This document shows, piece after piece, positions 44,618 through 53,711 of a DNA stretch of 64,000 nt; positions within the stretch are counted from its first letter, which is position 1; every line of letters begins with the position of its first letter. Below the pieces are notes generated by a model, which saw nothing but the letters and a program-made list of their open reading frames with translations, ran no database searches and was not told the origin of the DNA. The translations under genes and the position numbers were made by a program. Where the stretch lies: positions 372,001-436,000 of the forward strand of contig CBDBHZ010000012.1 of NCBI GenBank assembly GCA_965205905.1, written 5' to 3'. The DNA comes from JAHZMA01 sp965205905. GTDB taxonomy: Bacteria; Pseudomonadota; Alphaproteobacteria; JABAAW01; JAHZMA01.

Positions 44618-45523
44618 ATGACACAGAATCTGAAACAGAATGAAGATGCCTATTTTGCGCGTATTGAGACGCTTTTGCAAGCATTATTGCTGAAACAACA
44701 AGCGATTATCGATATCAGCGCAATTAATAATCCGCAGAATACCGCGCTTATTTATGATGCGGGCTTGGCAAAACTGCAACCTGCGCGCCTACAGGCGCTA
44801 CCTTTTGGGCTGATACAGGGCGTTGACAGGCAGAAACAAACGATTTTTGATAATATGCAACGATTCTTTGCGGGGTTGCCTGCCAATCATTCGCTGTTAT
44901 GGGGCGCACGTGGCACAGGCAAAAGCTCGCTGGTGAAAGCGAGTTTCCAAAAATTATTGAATGATTCTGTGGCCGATTCTCATGCGACACAAACGCAAAC
45001 TCAGACGCCTCTGTTGATTGAGATTTACGCAGAAGATGTTCAGCATCTGCCCGCCCTCACCCGTGCCTTGCGCGATGTTACGCGCCCTATCCTGCTATTT
45101 TGCGATGATTTATCATTTACCTTGCATGATTCTGCCTATAAGGCGTTAAAATCGCTGTTAGACGGTGGTATCGAGACATTAGAGGGCAAGGTGTTATTCT
45201 ATGCCACATCAAATCGCCGGCATTTATTGCCACGCGATGAAGAGAGCGACTACCAAACCGATGCCAAAGATTCGCGTGATGAGCGGATATCGCTTTCCGA
45301 TAGATTCGGTTTGTGGGTTGGGTTTCACCCGATTGACCAGCAATGCTATTTCAACATTATTGATGGCTATTTCAAGCATTTTGGGATTAAACAGACTAAA
45401 AAACAATGGCAAAGCCATGCTGTGGAATGGTCGCGTACAAGGGGCAATCTTTCGGGGCGCACCGCATGGCAGTTTTTTAAGGATTATGCGGGCAAGGCAA
45501 ATATAAAATTAGATGGTTTTTGA
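44618..45523 (+). CDS. DUF815-family AAA+ ATPase
   Basis: About 301 aa from the ATG at 44618 (MTQNLKQNEDAYFARIETL); a TTG eight codons earlier is less likely. A P-loop, LLWGARGTGKSSLVKASFQ, lies near residue 95, with Walker B RPILLFCDDLSFTLHD near residue 160 and sensor/Arg region VLFYATSNRRHLLPRD..ISLSDRFGLWVGFHP, matching the DUF815 (UPF, predicted AAA+) family of unknown cellular role. It is often found next to yajC in alphaproteobacteria, as here. A hairpin (CAAGGGTAAA with TTTACCTTG) and a TTGACA lie in the 115-bp divergent interval. Confidence 0.85.
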   Translation: MTQNLKQNEDAYFARIETLLQALLLKQQAIIDISAINNPQNTALIYDAGLAKLQPARLQALPFGLIQGVDRQKQTIFDNMQRFFAGLPANHSLLWGARGTGKSSLVKASFQKLLNDSVADSHATQTQTQTPLLIEIYAEDVQHLPALTRALRDVTRPILLFCDDLSFTLHDSAYKALKSLLDGGIETLEGKVLFYATSNRRHLLPRDEESDYQTDAKDSRDERISLSDRFGLWVGFHPIDQQCYFNIIDGYFKHFGIKQTKKQWQSHAVEWSRTRGNLSGRTAWQFFKDYAGKANIKLDGF

Positions 45524-45558
45524 TATATTTATCAGTGTTTTATTATAGTATATTAAGG

Positions 45559-45564
45559 TATAAT
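45559..45564 (+). promoter_or_regulatory. TATAAT hexamer 5 bp before the methyltransferase ATG
   Basis: A perfect -10 hexamer ends 5 bp before the ATG at 45570, so transcription would start at or within the start codon and give a leaderless mRNA. No good -35 is present at the proper distance (TGTTTT). There is also no Shine-Dalgarno sequence before the ATG. Confidence 0.45.
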
Positions 45565-45569
45565 GTTTC

Positions 45570-46619
45570 ATGCAACATAATGTAAAAAACCGAACTATTT
45601 TTTGTAAAGATAATCTTGATATATTGCAGGGCTTAGATACTGAATCGATTGATTTGATTTATCTTGACCCACCTTTCAATAAAAAGAAAAAATTTACCGC
45701 CCTTGTTGGTAGCGATGCAGACGGTGCGGAATTTTCGGATATTTTTCGTAAAACAGATGTCAAAGATGAGTGGTTGCTGGAGATTAAAGAAGATTATGAC
45801 ACACTTCACGAATTGCTTAACACAGTCAATAAGATAGAGGGCAATAGCTCTTATAATTTTTGCTATTTGGCATATATGGCAATTAGATTATTAGAATGCC
45901 ATCGCCTGTTAAAACGGACAGGAAGCCTTTATTTGCATTGCGACCCTACCATGAGCCATTACTTGAAACTTGTGTTAGATTGCATTTTTGGTGAGCAAAA
46001 CTTTCAAAATGAAGTGATTTATGCTTATGGCGCAGGCGGTAATTCAAAAAACAAATTTCCTAGAAAGCATGATATATTGCTATTTTATTCAAAAGCAGGA
46101 ACGCATTTTTTCAATAAAAATCATGAGCTTATGCGCGTTCCTTACGACCAATCAACGCTTGATATGCATTATCAGAATCGTGATGAAGACGGGCGCAAAT
46201 ATAGAACACAAACCAAAAATGGCAAAGAATATATTACTTACGCCGATGATGGTAAATTGGTAACTGATGTATGGACGGATATAAAAGCGCAAAAAGCAAC
46301 CTCGCCCATATCACCCGAAAGCACGGGCTATCCCACGCAAAAACCATTAGATTTATTACGAAGAATCATCATTGCCTCAAGTCAAAAATCCGATATTGTG
46401 CTTGACCCATTTTGCGGATGTGCCACCACATGTGTTGCTGCCGAACAATTAGGCAGAAAATGGATAGGGATAGATGTATCGCCCAAATCTTATCAACTTG
46501 CGCAGAAACGCCTGAGCAAAGAGGTGGAGTGGGAAGGGTCGTTATTTCACGAAAATCTTGTTACATTTCAAACCGAATCACCCAAGCGCACAGATAGAGG
46601 GCGCACAGATGGGCTATAA
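45570..46619 (+). CDS. Solitary DNA methyltransferase (N6-adenine/N4-cytosine, class beta)
   Basis: 349 aa. The catalytic motif IV, LIYLDPPFNKKKKF, lies near residue 32. The SAM motif I, IVLDPFCGCATTCVAAEQLG, comes later near residue 275 behind GYPTQKPLDLLRRII, giving the beta-class order. It methylates an amino group in DNA in the cytoplasm. No restriction endonuclease or specificity subunit is adjacent. The protein ends shortly after SPKRTD, a segment that in many relatives leads into an HNH nuclease domain (from memory of the family), so this copy may be truncated. The stop overlaps the end of a convergent gene by 6 bp. Confidence 0.88.
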   Translation: MQHNVKNRTIFCKDNLDILQGLDTESIDLIYLDPPFNKKKKFTALVGSDADGAEFSDIFRKTDVKDEWLLEIKEDYDTLHELLNTVNKIEGNSSYNFCYLAYMAIRLLECHRLLKRTGSLYLHCDPTMSHYLKLVLDCIFGEQNFQNEVIYAYGAGGNSKNKFPRKHDILLFYSKAGTHFFNKNHELMRVPYDQSTLDMHYQNRDEDGRKYRTQTKNGKEYITYADDGKLVTDVWTDIKAQKATSPISPESTGYPTQKPLDLLRRIIIASSQKSDIVLDPFCGCATTCVAAEQLGRKWIGIDVSPKSYQLAQKRLSKEVEWEGSLFHENLVTFQTESPKRTDRGRTDGL

Positions 46620-46916
46620 ATTCCAACCGCTGGTATCTTCGCGCTTGCCGTAATGATTGGTGGCAGTATCGTTATTTTTCACCATTTTTTTGCCGAATTT
46701 TTTATCCACAACCATGCGTAATTTACGGGCTGCCATGCGCTTTGCCTGCTGAAGCTCAATCGTTTTTGGAGCGATAATGGTTGCCTCTAATAAGGTTTCG
46801 GGGTCAATCGCGCAGACGCCCAAATACATCCCTTGCGGGTTATATTCAAACAATATCTCGCTAAAACCGTATAAATTCTTATAAGAATCGGGGTGTTGCA
46901 TCACATTATTCATCAT
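46614..46916 (-). CDS. Conserved-looking hypothetical protein
   Basis: 100 aa, not recognised. It has a central mixed segment (YNPQGMYLGVCAIDPETLLEATII) followed by a basic region (QQAKRMAARKLRMVVDKKFGKKM) and a polar C-terminus with GKREDTSGW. No signal peptide or membrane helix. The frame has a normal codon pattern, and its stop overlaps the end of the methyltransferase by 6 bp. Starts at 46916 or 46913 are both possible. It may be a small nucleic-acid-binding or regulatory protein given the basic stretch, but that is speculation. Confidence 0.55.
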   Translation of the reverse strand: MMNNVMQHPDSYKNLYGFSEILFEYNPQGMYLGVCAIDPETLLEATIIAPKTIELQQAKRMAARKLRMVVDKKFGKKMVKNNDTATNHYGKREDTSGWNL

Positions 46917-46952
46917 TCACATATATATTCAATTTTTATGCCAACACATATC

Positions 46953-47177
46953 TTACGCGTTTAAATACCCTACAAAAAGCGAGATAAATGCGCCAACATG
47001 CACCACCATAATCGCTTTATCTTTCCACATCACCCCCACTGCAAACCATAGAAAAATGCCGATAAAGAACATATAAATATTATAGGGCGTATAATTAAGC
47101 CCTGTCATGCCATAGCCCACAAGCTGCACCAAAGTGGCGAACCATTTGACGATGTCGACCGTCTTCATTTTCAACAT
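46953..47177 (-). CDS. Small integral membrane protein
   Basis: 74 aa with three hydrophobic segments (VKWFATLVQLVGYGMTGL; YNIYMFFIGIFLWFAVGVM; AIMVVHVGAFISLFVGYL) and short loops containing NYTPYNIY and WKDKAI. It resembles small DUF membrane proteins of alphaproteobacteria (possibly DUF6552; I am not sure). The start may be the internal Met3 or Met5. It follows the formyltransferase gene by 13 bp and is probably the last or near-last gene of the acyltransferase-LysE-formyltransferase unit. No function is assigned. Confidence 0.6.
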   Translation of the reverse strand: MLKMKTVDIVKWFATLVQLVGYGMTGLNYTPYNIYMFFIGIFLWFAVGVMWKDKAIMVVHVGAFISLFVGYLNA

Positions 47178-47190
47178 ATTCTTAACCCTT

Positions 47191-47793
47191 TTATTTAATT
47201 ATTTGTTTCAAACGTTTGATTTCATCAGCAATAATGCAGTCCCAACCCTTAAATTGTTGAGGCAAATCCTGTGCAAGATGAAAACTGCCATTGCCTATTT
47301 GTGGCTTGGCAATCCAATCACATTCTATGATATTGCTGATATTTGCAACAAATAAATTTTCAATCTCATTCATCAGCCTGTTATAGGTCTGCGTAAAGCG
47401 TATTTCATCGTTAAAATTCACCTGTTTTTGAAAAAGAATAGCACCAGTATCAATGCCTGCATCAATCAAATGTATCGAAACGCCGCTTTGCGTTCCCTCG
47501 TAAAAAGACCAAAAATTCGGGTGTGCGCCACGATTAAACGGCAAATATGCAATATGCAAATTGACAATCGGACATTTAACGGCTTCAATCACCTCTTTTT
47601 TGAAAATATGCCGATAGCCAAAGCTGATAATCAGATCATAATTAACCTTATCTATCGGCTGATTGCTATAATGAACCTCGCAATTATGGGCTATCAACGC
47701 ATCTATCAGCCTTGTTTTCGCCCTATCATAGCCTAAAAAAAGGATTTTTTTTGATGGGTTTTTAATTTTATTGATAATCTGTATCGGCGACAT
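47191..47793 (-). CDS. Formyltransferase-family protein, probably sugar N-formyltransferase
   Basis: About 200 aa from the ATG at 47793, preceded by AGGGAG 5 bp upstream; the frame also offers a GTG two codons earlier. The formyltransferase core is visible: IVNLHIAYLPFNRGAHPNFW (catalytic Asn and His) and SIHLIDAGIDTGAILFQK (catalytic Asp in IDTG). It lacks the C-terminal domain of methionyl-tRNA formyltransferase. Together with an OafA-type acyltransferase upstream this suggests N-formylation of a nucleotide-linked amino sugar using formyl-THF. The substrate is inferred, not shown. Confidence 0.72.
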   Translation of the reverse strand: MSPIQIINKIKNPSKKILFLGYDRAKTRLIDALIAHNCEVHYSNQPIDKVNYDLIISFGYRHIFKKEVIEAVKCPIVNLHIAYLPFNRGAHPNFWSFYEGTQSGVSIHLIDAGIDTGAILFQKQVNFNDEIRFTQTYNRLMNEIENLFVANISNIIECDWIAKPQIGNGSFHLAQDLPQQFKGWDCIIADEIKRLKQIIK

Positions 47794-47802
47794 GAACACT
47801 CC

Positions 47803-48390
47803 CTAGCGATACAATACAGCCCAAATAATCACCGCGATTGTGAGCAAGATAAAGCCACGATGCACATAAATATTCTCTGATATGGTTTTTTTCAATAAAA
47901 TGCCGGCAAAGCACCATAATGAATGAAAAATCAACTGACCAATCATAAAGCTAAGTGCTACTAAAATGTATTTTTCGAAGGGACTATCATAATGAATCGC
48001 AAATTGGGCAAAGGCAAGCGTAACCATCGTCCATGCTTTCGGATTCAAGGGTTGCACAATCACCCCCTGCCGATAAAGATAGGTTTTTGCCGTGCCATCA
48101 GCATTATTTTTCTTCGGTGTCCAGCCCTGCACTGCCAGATAAACCATGTAACATGCCGATAATAAGGCAATGATATTCATCAATAGCGGATATTCCGATA
48201 AAAATGTAACCAACCCCAGCGCAATCGCGATAATAAGAAGCAATTTACCCGTCATCAACCCCGCTAAAAACGGCAATAGGCTCACATAACTATGGCGCGC
48301 CCCTGCCCCCATCATCAGCATATTAGCAGGGCCCGGTGTGCCAATCATCAGCGCGATAAAGCCCCATAATGGCAAGTAAGTTTCAAGCAT
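47803..48390 (-). CDS. LysE/RhtB-family exporter
   Basis: 195 aa with about six membrane helices. The family N-terminus is LWGFIALMIGTPGPANMLMMGAGARHSY (TPGPA motif). NPKAWTMVTLAFAQF near residue 113 is the second hallmark (LNPKAxxF). LysE/RhtB proteins export amino acids or related metabolites across the inner membrane. It starts 9 bp after the acyltransferase stop and ends 9 bp before the formyltransferase start, so it belongs to the same unit. Substrate unknown. Confidence 0.87.
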   Translation of the reverse strand: MLETYLPLWGFIALMIGTPGPANMLMMGAGARHSYVSLLPFLAGLMTGKLLLIIAIALGLVTFLSEYPLLMNIIALLSACYMVYLAVQGWTPKKNNADGTAKTYLYRQGVIVQPLNPKAWTMVTLAFAQFAIHYDSPFEKYILVALSFMIGQLIFHSLWCFAGILLKKTISENIYVHRGFILLTIAVIIWAVLYR

Positions 48391-48399
48391 TAATTATTC

Positions 48400-50376
48400 T
48401 CATTTCTGCAAAAAATTATCTGGTAACCGTTTTCCAAAATACACTTCCCCATCAGCTGAAAAATGATCGCCATCACCCCAAAAAAGCTGTTCGCAATTCA
48501 TAAAATCATTCCGTAAATCAAAAACAAATAGCTTATTTTGACTTATAGTCTGAATATTCCCAACGGAATATCGTTTAACATAATCCTGAATATAGCTATC
48601 TAATTCTAAAAAAATCTTATATTGATTTGGTCGAAATTGATAGTCATAATCACATCCCTTTCGTAGAATAAAACGTTTATGAATGTGGGGTTCAGCACGT
48701 GATAAAAACCATTTTATCGAGACAAATTTAGACAATTCTTCAAGGAATTTTATGGTTCCACGAATATGTTCCTCATCAATAACTATTCCATCAACTGTGT
48801 CAGCCATACTTACTTCCGAAAACATTTCTCGCGACCCCTTACGCCCATCTGCTTCTTTCAGTAAATAAAAACCAGCTTGCTCATAAATAACACGCTTAAA
48901 GACATCCGCATTCGTCTCTATAAATTTTTTTACGCCATTATAATGACAATAAGCGTGATTAGTATGTGGGCGACAGCCGCCTTTGGTTACGCCAACAATG
49001 AAGCCGTCATCAAACCTTGAAGCAACAACACCAAATAAATCTATTGCATGGCTATCGCCTAAAATCAAGATGCCAGAACCAAACTCTGTATAACAATTTT
49101 TTAATTTTTCATTAATTTCAGGATTAAGTTCCTCAACATTAAACCTACATTCTGAAAGTACTTGCTGATTATCGGCAGAAGCAGCATCATTATTAAACGC
49201 AGGATTATTTTTTTTATCAAAAATCCAATATGTCTTTTGAACGCTAATAGGCTGTTTTGAAAGCCAATAATTTTTAAAATTTTCATGGCTAAAATGCCCC
49301 GCAAGACCGATTCCAGTAAATAAAACAAATAATATGCTAGCACCTGCAAAAATTTGGTTTCTATTAAACTTATTTTTATTACGAAATGGTTTCTCGATAT
49401 ATTTCCAAGAAAAAACTGCCAGCAATAAAGACGCGACAGATAACATCCCCATTAAATATGCAGATGGTGCTTCTAATGACTTAATTCTTGCAAATGCAAA
49501 TAAAGGTTGATGCCATAAATATGCGGAGTAGCTAATCAAACCAACAGCTACAAAGATTCTTGCACTCAACAATTTGGCTATTATCGTATTTTTATCTGCA
49601 AACAAAATTAATAGAACAACCCCGACGACTGGCACTAATGTATAAATACTTGGAAAAGGAGTGTGCTCATCATAGATAAATATTGAAAAAATGATTGCAG
49701 TTAATCCTAATAAAGATAACCAATTATTCGTCTGTACGCCACGCCTCTGAACGATAAATGCAGTAATAGAGCCTGCTAAAAGTTCCCAAGCGCGTGTTGG
49801 CGCAAGGTAAAAATTTGCATCTGGCGCATGACGCCACCCCCATTCGCTCAGCAATAAGCTGATGCTGGTAAGCGCGATAATCATCCAAAACACTCTGTTT
49901 TTGCCAAACCGCCAAGCGAATAAAAGAAAAATGGGGAACAGCAAATAATACTGCTCTTCAACGGCTAAACTCCACGTATGTAGCAAAAGCTTTTCTTCTA
50001 CCGCTTCTGCAAAGTAGCCACTTTCTTGCCAAAATAATATGTTAGATGCAAACAAGTTGACGGCTACCAAACTTTGTGAGAAGTCTTTCATCTGGCTTGG
50101 TATCATCCACATCCATGCAAACGGTATGCACACAAGCATCATAAAAAAGAGTGCTGGTAAAATCCTTCTTGCGCGCCTCTCGTAGAAATTAATGATGCTA
50201 AAGCGCTTATTCTCTATATCTTCAATAAGGATTGTTGTAATAAGATAGCCGCTAATCACAAAGAACACATCTACGCCAACAAATCCGCCACTAAACAAAT
50301 CGAACCCAGCGTGAAATAAGATAACTGGCACAACAGCAAGAGCGCGTAAACCATCTATTTCTGCACGATATTTCAA
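48400..50376 (-). CDS. OafA/YrhL-type acyltransferase with C-terminal SGNH domain
   Basis: 658 aa. The N-terminal acyltransferase-3 domain (about 1-360, about ten membrane helices) begins YRAEIDGLRALAVVPVILFHA and contains GFVGVDVFFVISGYLITTIL, TWSLAVEEQYYLLFPIFLLF and SYSAYLWHQPLF. The C-terminal periplasmic SGNH-like domain (about 420-650) has GILILGDSHAIDLFGVV and WGDGDHFSADGEVYFGKRL, the block I Ser and the late Asp/His. Such proteins O-acetylate lipopolysaccharide or other surface glycans. It lies downstream of guaA with a 36-bp gap and upstream of the LysE and formyltransferase genes. ORF intact. Confidence 0.92.
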   Translation of the reverse strand: MKYRAEIDGLRALAVVPVILFHAGFDLFSGGFVGVDVFFVISGYLITTILIEDIENKRFSIINFYERRARRILPALFFMMLVCIPFAWMWMIPSQMKDFSQSLVAVNLFASNILFWQESGYFAEAVEEKLLLHTWSLAVEEQYYLLFPIFLLFAWRFGKNRVFWMIIALTSISLLLSEWGWRHAPDANFYLAPTRAWELLAGSITAFIVQRRGVQTNNWLSLLGLTAIIFSIFIYDEHTPFPSIYTLVPVVGVVLLILFADKNTIIAKLLSARIFVAVGLISYSAYLWHQPLFAFARIKSLEAPSAYLMGMLSVASLLLAVFSWKYIEKPFRNKNKFNRNQIFAGASILFVLFTGIGLAGHFSHENFKNYWLSKQPISVQKTYWIFDKKNNPAFNNDAASADNQQVLSECRFNVEELNPEINEKLKNCYTEFGSGILILGDSHAIDLFGVVASRFDDGFIVGVTKGGCRPHTNHAYCHYNGVKKFIETNADVFKRVIYEQAGFYLLKEADGRKGSREMFSEVSMADTVDGIVIDEEHIRGTIKFLEELSKFVSIKWFLSRAEPHIHKRFILRKGCDYDYQFRPNQYKIFLELDSYIQDYVKRYSVGNIQTISQNKLFVFDLRNDFMNCEQLFWGDGDHFSADGEVYFGKRLPDNFLQK

Positions 50377-50412
50377 ATCAATACTCCCTGATAAAGGTTT
50401 TGCTATGAAGGA

Positions 50413-51969
50413 CTACTCCCACTCGATAGTGCCGGGGGGTTTGCTGGTAATATCATATAAAATGCGGTTGACGCCCTTGACTTCATTGACAATTTTAGTG
50501 CCTAAATGTGCCAAAAATTCAGGCTTAAACGGATAAATATCGGCAGTCATGCCATCTTGCGAGGTTACAGCGCGCAATGATGCCGCAAATTCGTACGAGC
50601 GCGCATCGCCCATCACCCCTACCGAGCGGACAGGCAATAATACCGCGAAAGCTTGCCATATCTCATCATACAGCCCTGCTTTTTTAATCTCGTCCAGATA
50701 AATTGTATCAATTTTGCGTAATAAATCGCATTTTTCAGACGTAACCTCGCCCGGTATTCGAATCGCCAAACCTGGTCCGGGGAAAGGATGACGTGCAATC
50801 ATGGCGTCGGGCAAGCCCAATGTTAGTCCTAATTTTCGCACTTCGTCCTTAAATAAATCACGCAACGGCTCAATGAGTTTGAGATTCATCTTTTCGGGCA
50901 AACCGCCAACATTATGATGCGATTTTATCACCTGCGATGGTCCATAAACGGGCGCAGACTCAATCACATCGGGATAAAGTGTGCCCTGAACCAAAAACTT
51001 CGCCCCACCAACCTTATTCGCCTGCTCTTGAAACACATCAATGAATAATTTACCGATAATTTTACGCTTCTCTTCAGGGTCAGTCTTGCCCTGCAACGCC
51101 TCCATAAAGCGCGTCTTTTCATCGCAATGAATCAGATTAATCGCGTAATGTTCCTTGAATAACGCCACCACTTGTTCAGCCTCACCCTCGCGCAACAGCC
51201 CATGGTCAACAAAAATGCAGGTCAGCCTATCGCCTATTGCCTGATGCACCAGAATCGCCGCCACCGACGAATCAACACCGCCTGATAAACCGCAAATGAC
51301 TGTTCCACTATCGCCCGCCTGCTTTTGAATCTTCGTTATCATCTGTTGCCGAAAATTCACCATATCCCAATTTTTTTTGCAACCTGCAATCTTATGGGCG
51401 AAATTTTCTAACAATGTAACGCCATGCAGACTATGCGCTACTTCGGGATGAAACTGCACACCATAATAGCGGCGGCTCTCATCAGCAATCGCGGCATAAG
51501 GTGCGTTATCGCTGATAGCAATCGTGACAAAACCATCGGGCAGTTTGCTCACCCTATCGCCATGACTCATCCATATTTGCGAATTGCTTGGCATATTCTC
51601 CAATAGCATACAGTTCGTCTCGCTGATTTCTAATTTTGCACGTCCAAACTCGCGCTCTAAACCGCTCTCCACGATACCGCCAAGTGCATCACATAATAGC
51701 TGATGCCCATAGCAAATGCCTAGAATTGGCAAGCCACTGGCGAAAATCGCTTCATCAGCGCGTGGTGACGCCGCTTCCGTCAGGCTATTTGGACCACCTG
51801 ATAAAATAATTCCTTTAGGTGAGATAGTGTTGATAAGGCTTTGATTTATTTTATTAAATGGATGTATTTCGCAATAGATTTTTAACTCGCGCAAGCGTCG
51901 CGCAATCAGTTGCGTTACTTGCGAGCCAAAATCAACGATAAGGATTGTCTCTGCCACGAATTCCGCCAA
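50413..51969 (-). CDS. guaA: GMP synthase (glutamine-hydrolysing)
   Basis: 518 aa. The N-terminal class-I glutamine amidotransferase has ILSGGPNSLTE, the nucleophile in LGICYGHQLLCDALGG and the His/Glu of GVQFHPEVAHS. The ATP-pyrophosphatase domain has VICGLSGGVDSSVAAILVHQ, and the dimerisation domain ends RILYDITSKPPGTIEWE. It converts XMP to GMP. It starts 2 bp after the pyrG stop; secG-pyrG-guaA form one run. ORF intact. Confidence 0.97.
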   Translation of the reverse strand: MAEFVAETILIVDFGSQVTQLIARRLRELKIYCEIHPFNKINQSLINTISPKGIILSGGPNSLTEAASPRADEAIFASGLPILGICYGHQLLCDALGGIVESGLEREFGRAKLEISETNCMLLENMPSNSQIWMSHGDRVSKLPDGFVTIAISDNAPYAAIADESRRYYGVQFHPEVAHSLHGVTLLENFAHKIAGCKKNWDMVNFRQQMITKIQKQAGDSGTVICGLSGGVDSSVAAILVHQAIGDRLTCIFVDHGLLREGEAEQVVALFKEHYAINLIHCDEKTRFMEALQGKTDPEEKRKIIGKLFIDVFQEQANKVGGAKFLVQGTLYPDVIESAPVYGPSQVIKSHHNVGGLPEKMNLKLIEPLRDLFKDEVRKLGLTLGLPDAMIARHPFPGPGLAIRIPGEVTSEKCDLLRKIDTIYLDEIKKAGLYDEIWQAFAVLLPVRSVGVMGDARSYEFAASLRAVTSQDGMTADIYPFKPEFLAHLGTKIVNEVKGVNRILYDITSKPPGTIEWE

Positions 51970-51971
51970 TC

Positions 51972-53690
51972 CTAAACGATGCGCGCTTGTTTTAACGCTG
52001 CCTTAACAAAAGACGCAAATAAAGGGTGCGGTCTTGACGGGCGCGACTGTAATTCAGGGTGAAACTGCACCCCAACAAACCATGGATGAGATGGTATTTC
52101 AATAATTTCGGGCAATGTTTCATCAGGCGATAACCCTGAAAATACCATGCCTGCTTGCTCTAACGGCTCGCGATAGGCGATATCCACCTCATAGCGATGG
52201 CGATGCCGCTCACTTATCTCGTTATGCCCGTAAATTCCTGCAACCAAAGTCCCTTGCTTCAACATGCAAGCGTAACCACCTAACCGCATCGTGCCACCCC
52301 AATCAGTGCCAGCCTTACGGGTTTCCACCGCATCGCCCTTTTGCCATTGCGCCATATGCGTGATAATCGGCACATAATCTTGTGGATTTGGATCTTGCGA
52401 ATTTGGATTTTGCGGATTGGGTAAATCAGCCATAAATTCCATCGAATGCGCGTTTTTAATGCCTGCTTGATGGCGCGCAAACTCAATCACCGCCATCTGC
52501 ATCCCAAAACAAATGCCGAAATAGGGGATATTTTGCTCACGGGCGAATTTTGCAGTGGCAATCTTGCCCTCACTGCCCCTATCACCAAAGCCACCGGGCA
52601 CCAAAATACCGTGCATATCAATGAATTTACCACGCAATTTATCAGCTGATAGATTTTCTATGCTTTCAGAATCAACCCAAATAATATTCACCTTCACGTC
52701 ATTGGCAATCCCGCCATGTTCTAAGGCGGCAATCAGCGACTTATAGGCATCGCTTAACTCAATATATTTACCAACACAGGCGATATTCACCACACCGCTA
52801 GGCTCGCGGATAGCAGTTACAATTTTTTGCCATTTTTTCATCTGCCTATCGTAACTATCCTCGTTACTGCCTAATGTAAAATAGCCTAAAATCTCTCTAT
52901 CAAGCCCTTCTTTGCTGAGCGCATCGGGGCAGGCATAGATGGTATCCAAATCTTTTGCCGAAATCAGACGGTTTTCTGGAATATTGCAAAATAAGCCTAA
53001 TTTCCGCTTTTGCCTCGCAGGAATATCATGCTCGGTACGACACACCAGCATATCAGGCTGTATCCCTAAGGAAAGTATCTCTTTAACAGAATGTTGGCTC
53101 GGCTTGGTCTTTAGCTCATCAGCCACCGCGATATAAGGCAGTAATGTAACATGCACAAATAAACAACGGCTACGGCGGATATCGTTCCCCACTTGCCTGA
53201 TGGCTTCTAAAAAAGGCAGGCTTTCAATATCGCCAACCGTGCCGCCAATCTCGCAAATGATAAAATCTTCTTCATCCAGATTGCCCGTGATGAACAGCTT
53301 AATCTCATCGATAACATGCGGCACCACTTGCACTGTTGCGCCATGATACACATCGCCCTGCCGCTCTTTATTGATGATATTCTGATAAATACGCCCCGAT
53401 GTTATATTATCGTTACGCGTGGCAGTAACGCCAGTAAAACGTTCATAATGCCCTAAATCAAGGTCAGTCTCGGCACCATCATTGGTTACATAGACTTCGC
53501 CATGTTCAAACGGACTTAATGTGCCTGCATCTACATTCAAATAGGGGTCTAATTTGCGAATCCGAATTTTATAGCCATGCGCTTGTAATAATGTGCCGAT
53601 GGAAGCTGCGGTTACCCCTTTGCCTAACGAAGAGACAACCCCACCCGTTACAAAAATAAAGCGGGTATTGCTAGGGGGTGTGATTTCCAT
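51972..53690 (-). CDS. pyrG: CTP synthase with a low-complexity NPQ insert
   Basis: 572 aa, slightly longer than usual. The synthetase domain shows FVTGGVVSSLGKGVTAASIG, KLDPYLNVDAGTLSPFEHGEVYVTNDGAETDLDLGHYERF motifs in part, and the GATase domain shows ILVPGGFGDRG, the nucleophile in YFGICFGMQMAVIEFARH, and VGVQFHPELQSRP. Between MEFMADL and YVPIITH there is an Asn/Pro/Gln/Asp insert (PNPQNPNSQDPNPQD, encoded at about 52380-52425) at a position that varies in length among CTP synthases. It aminates UTP to CTP. It starts 21 bp after the secG stop. Confidence 0.97.
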   Translation of the reverse strand: MEITPPSNTRFIFVTGGVVSSLGKGVTAASIGTLLQAHGYKIRIRKLDPYLNVDAGTLSPFEHGEVYVTNDGAETDLDLGHYERFTGVTATRNDNITSGRIYQNIINKERQGDVYHGATVQVVPHVIDEIKLFITGNLDEEDFIICEIGGTVGDIESLPFLEAIRQVGNDIRRSRCLFVHVTLLPYIAVADELKTKPSQHSVKEILSLGIQPDMLVCRTEHDIPARQKRKLGLFCNIPENRLISAKDLDTIYACPDALSKEGLDREILGYFTLGSNEDSYDRQMKKWQKIVTAIREPSGVVNIACVGKYIELSDAYKSLIAALEHGGIANDVKVNIIWVDSESIENLSADKLRGKFIDMHGILVPGGFGDRGSEGKIATAKFAREQNIPYFGICFGMQMAVIEFARHQAGIKNAHSMEFMADLPNPQNPNSQDPNPQDYVPIITHMAQWQKGDAVETRKAGTDWGGTMRLGGYACMLKQGTLVAGIYGHNEISERHRHRYEVDIAYREPLEQAGMVFSGLSPDETLPEIIEIPSHPWFVGVQFHPELQSRPSRPHPLFASFVKAALKQARIV

Positions 53691-53711
53691 AAGATACGTT
53701 TGTTGAGTTTG

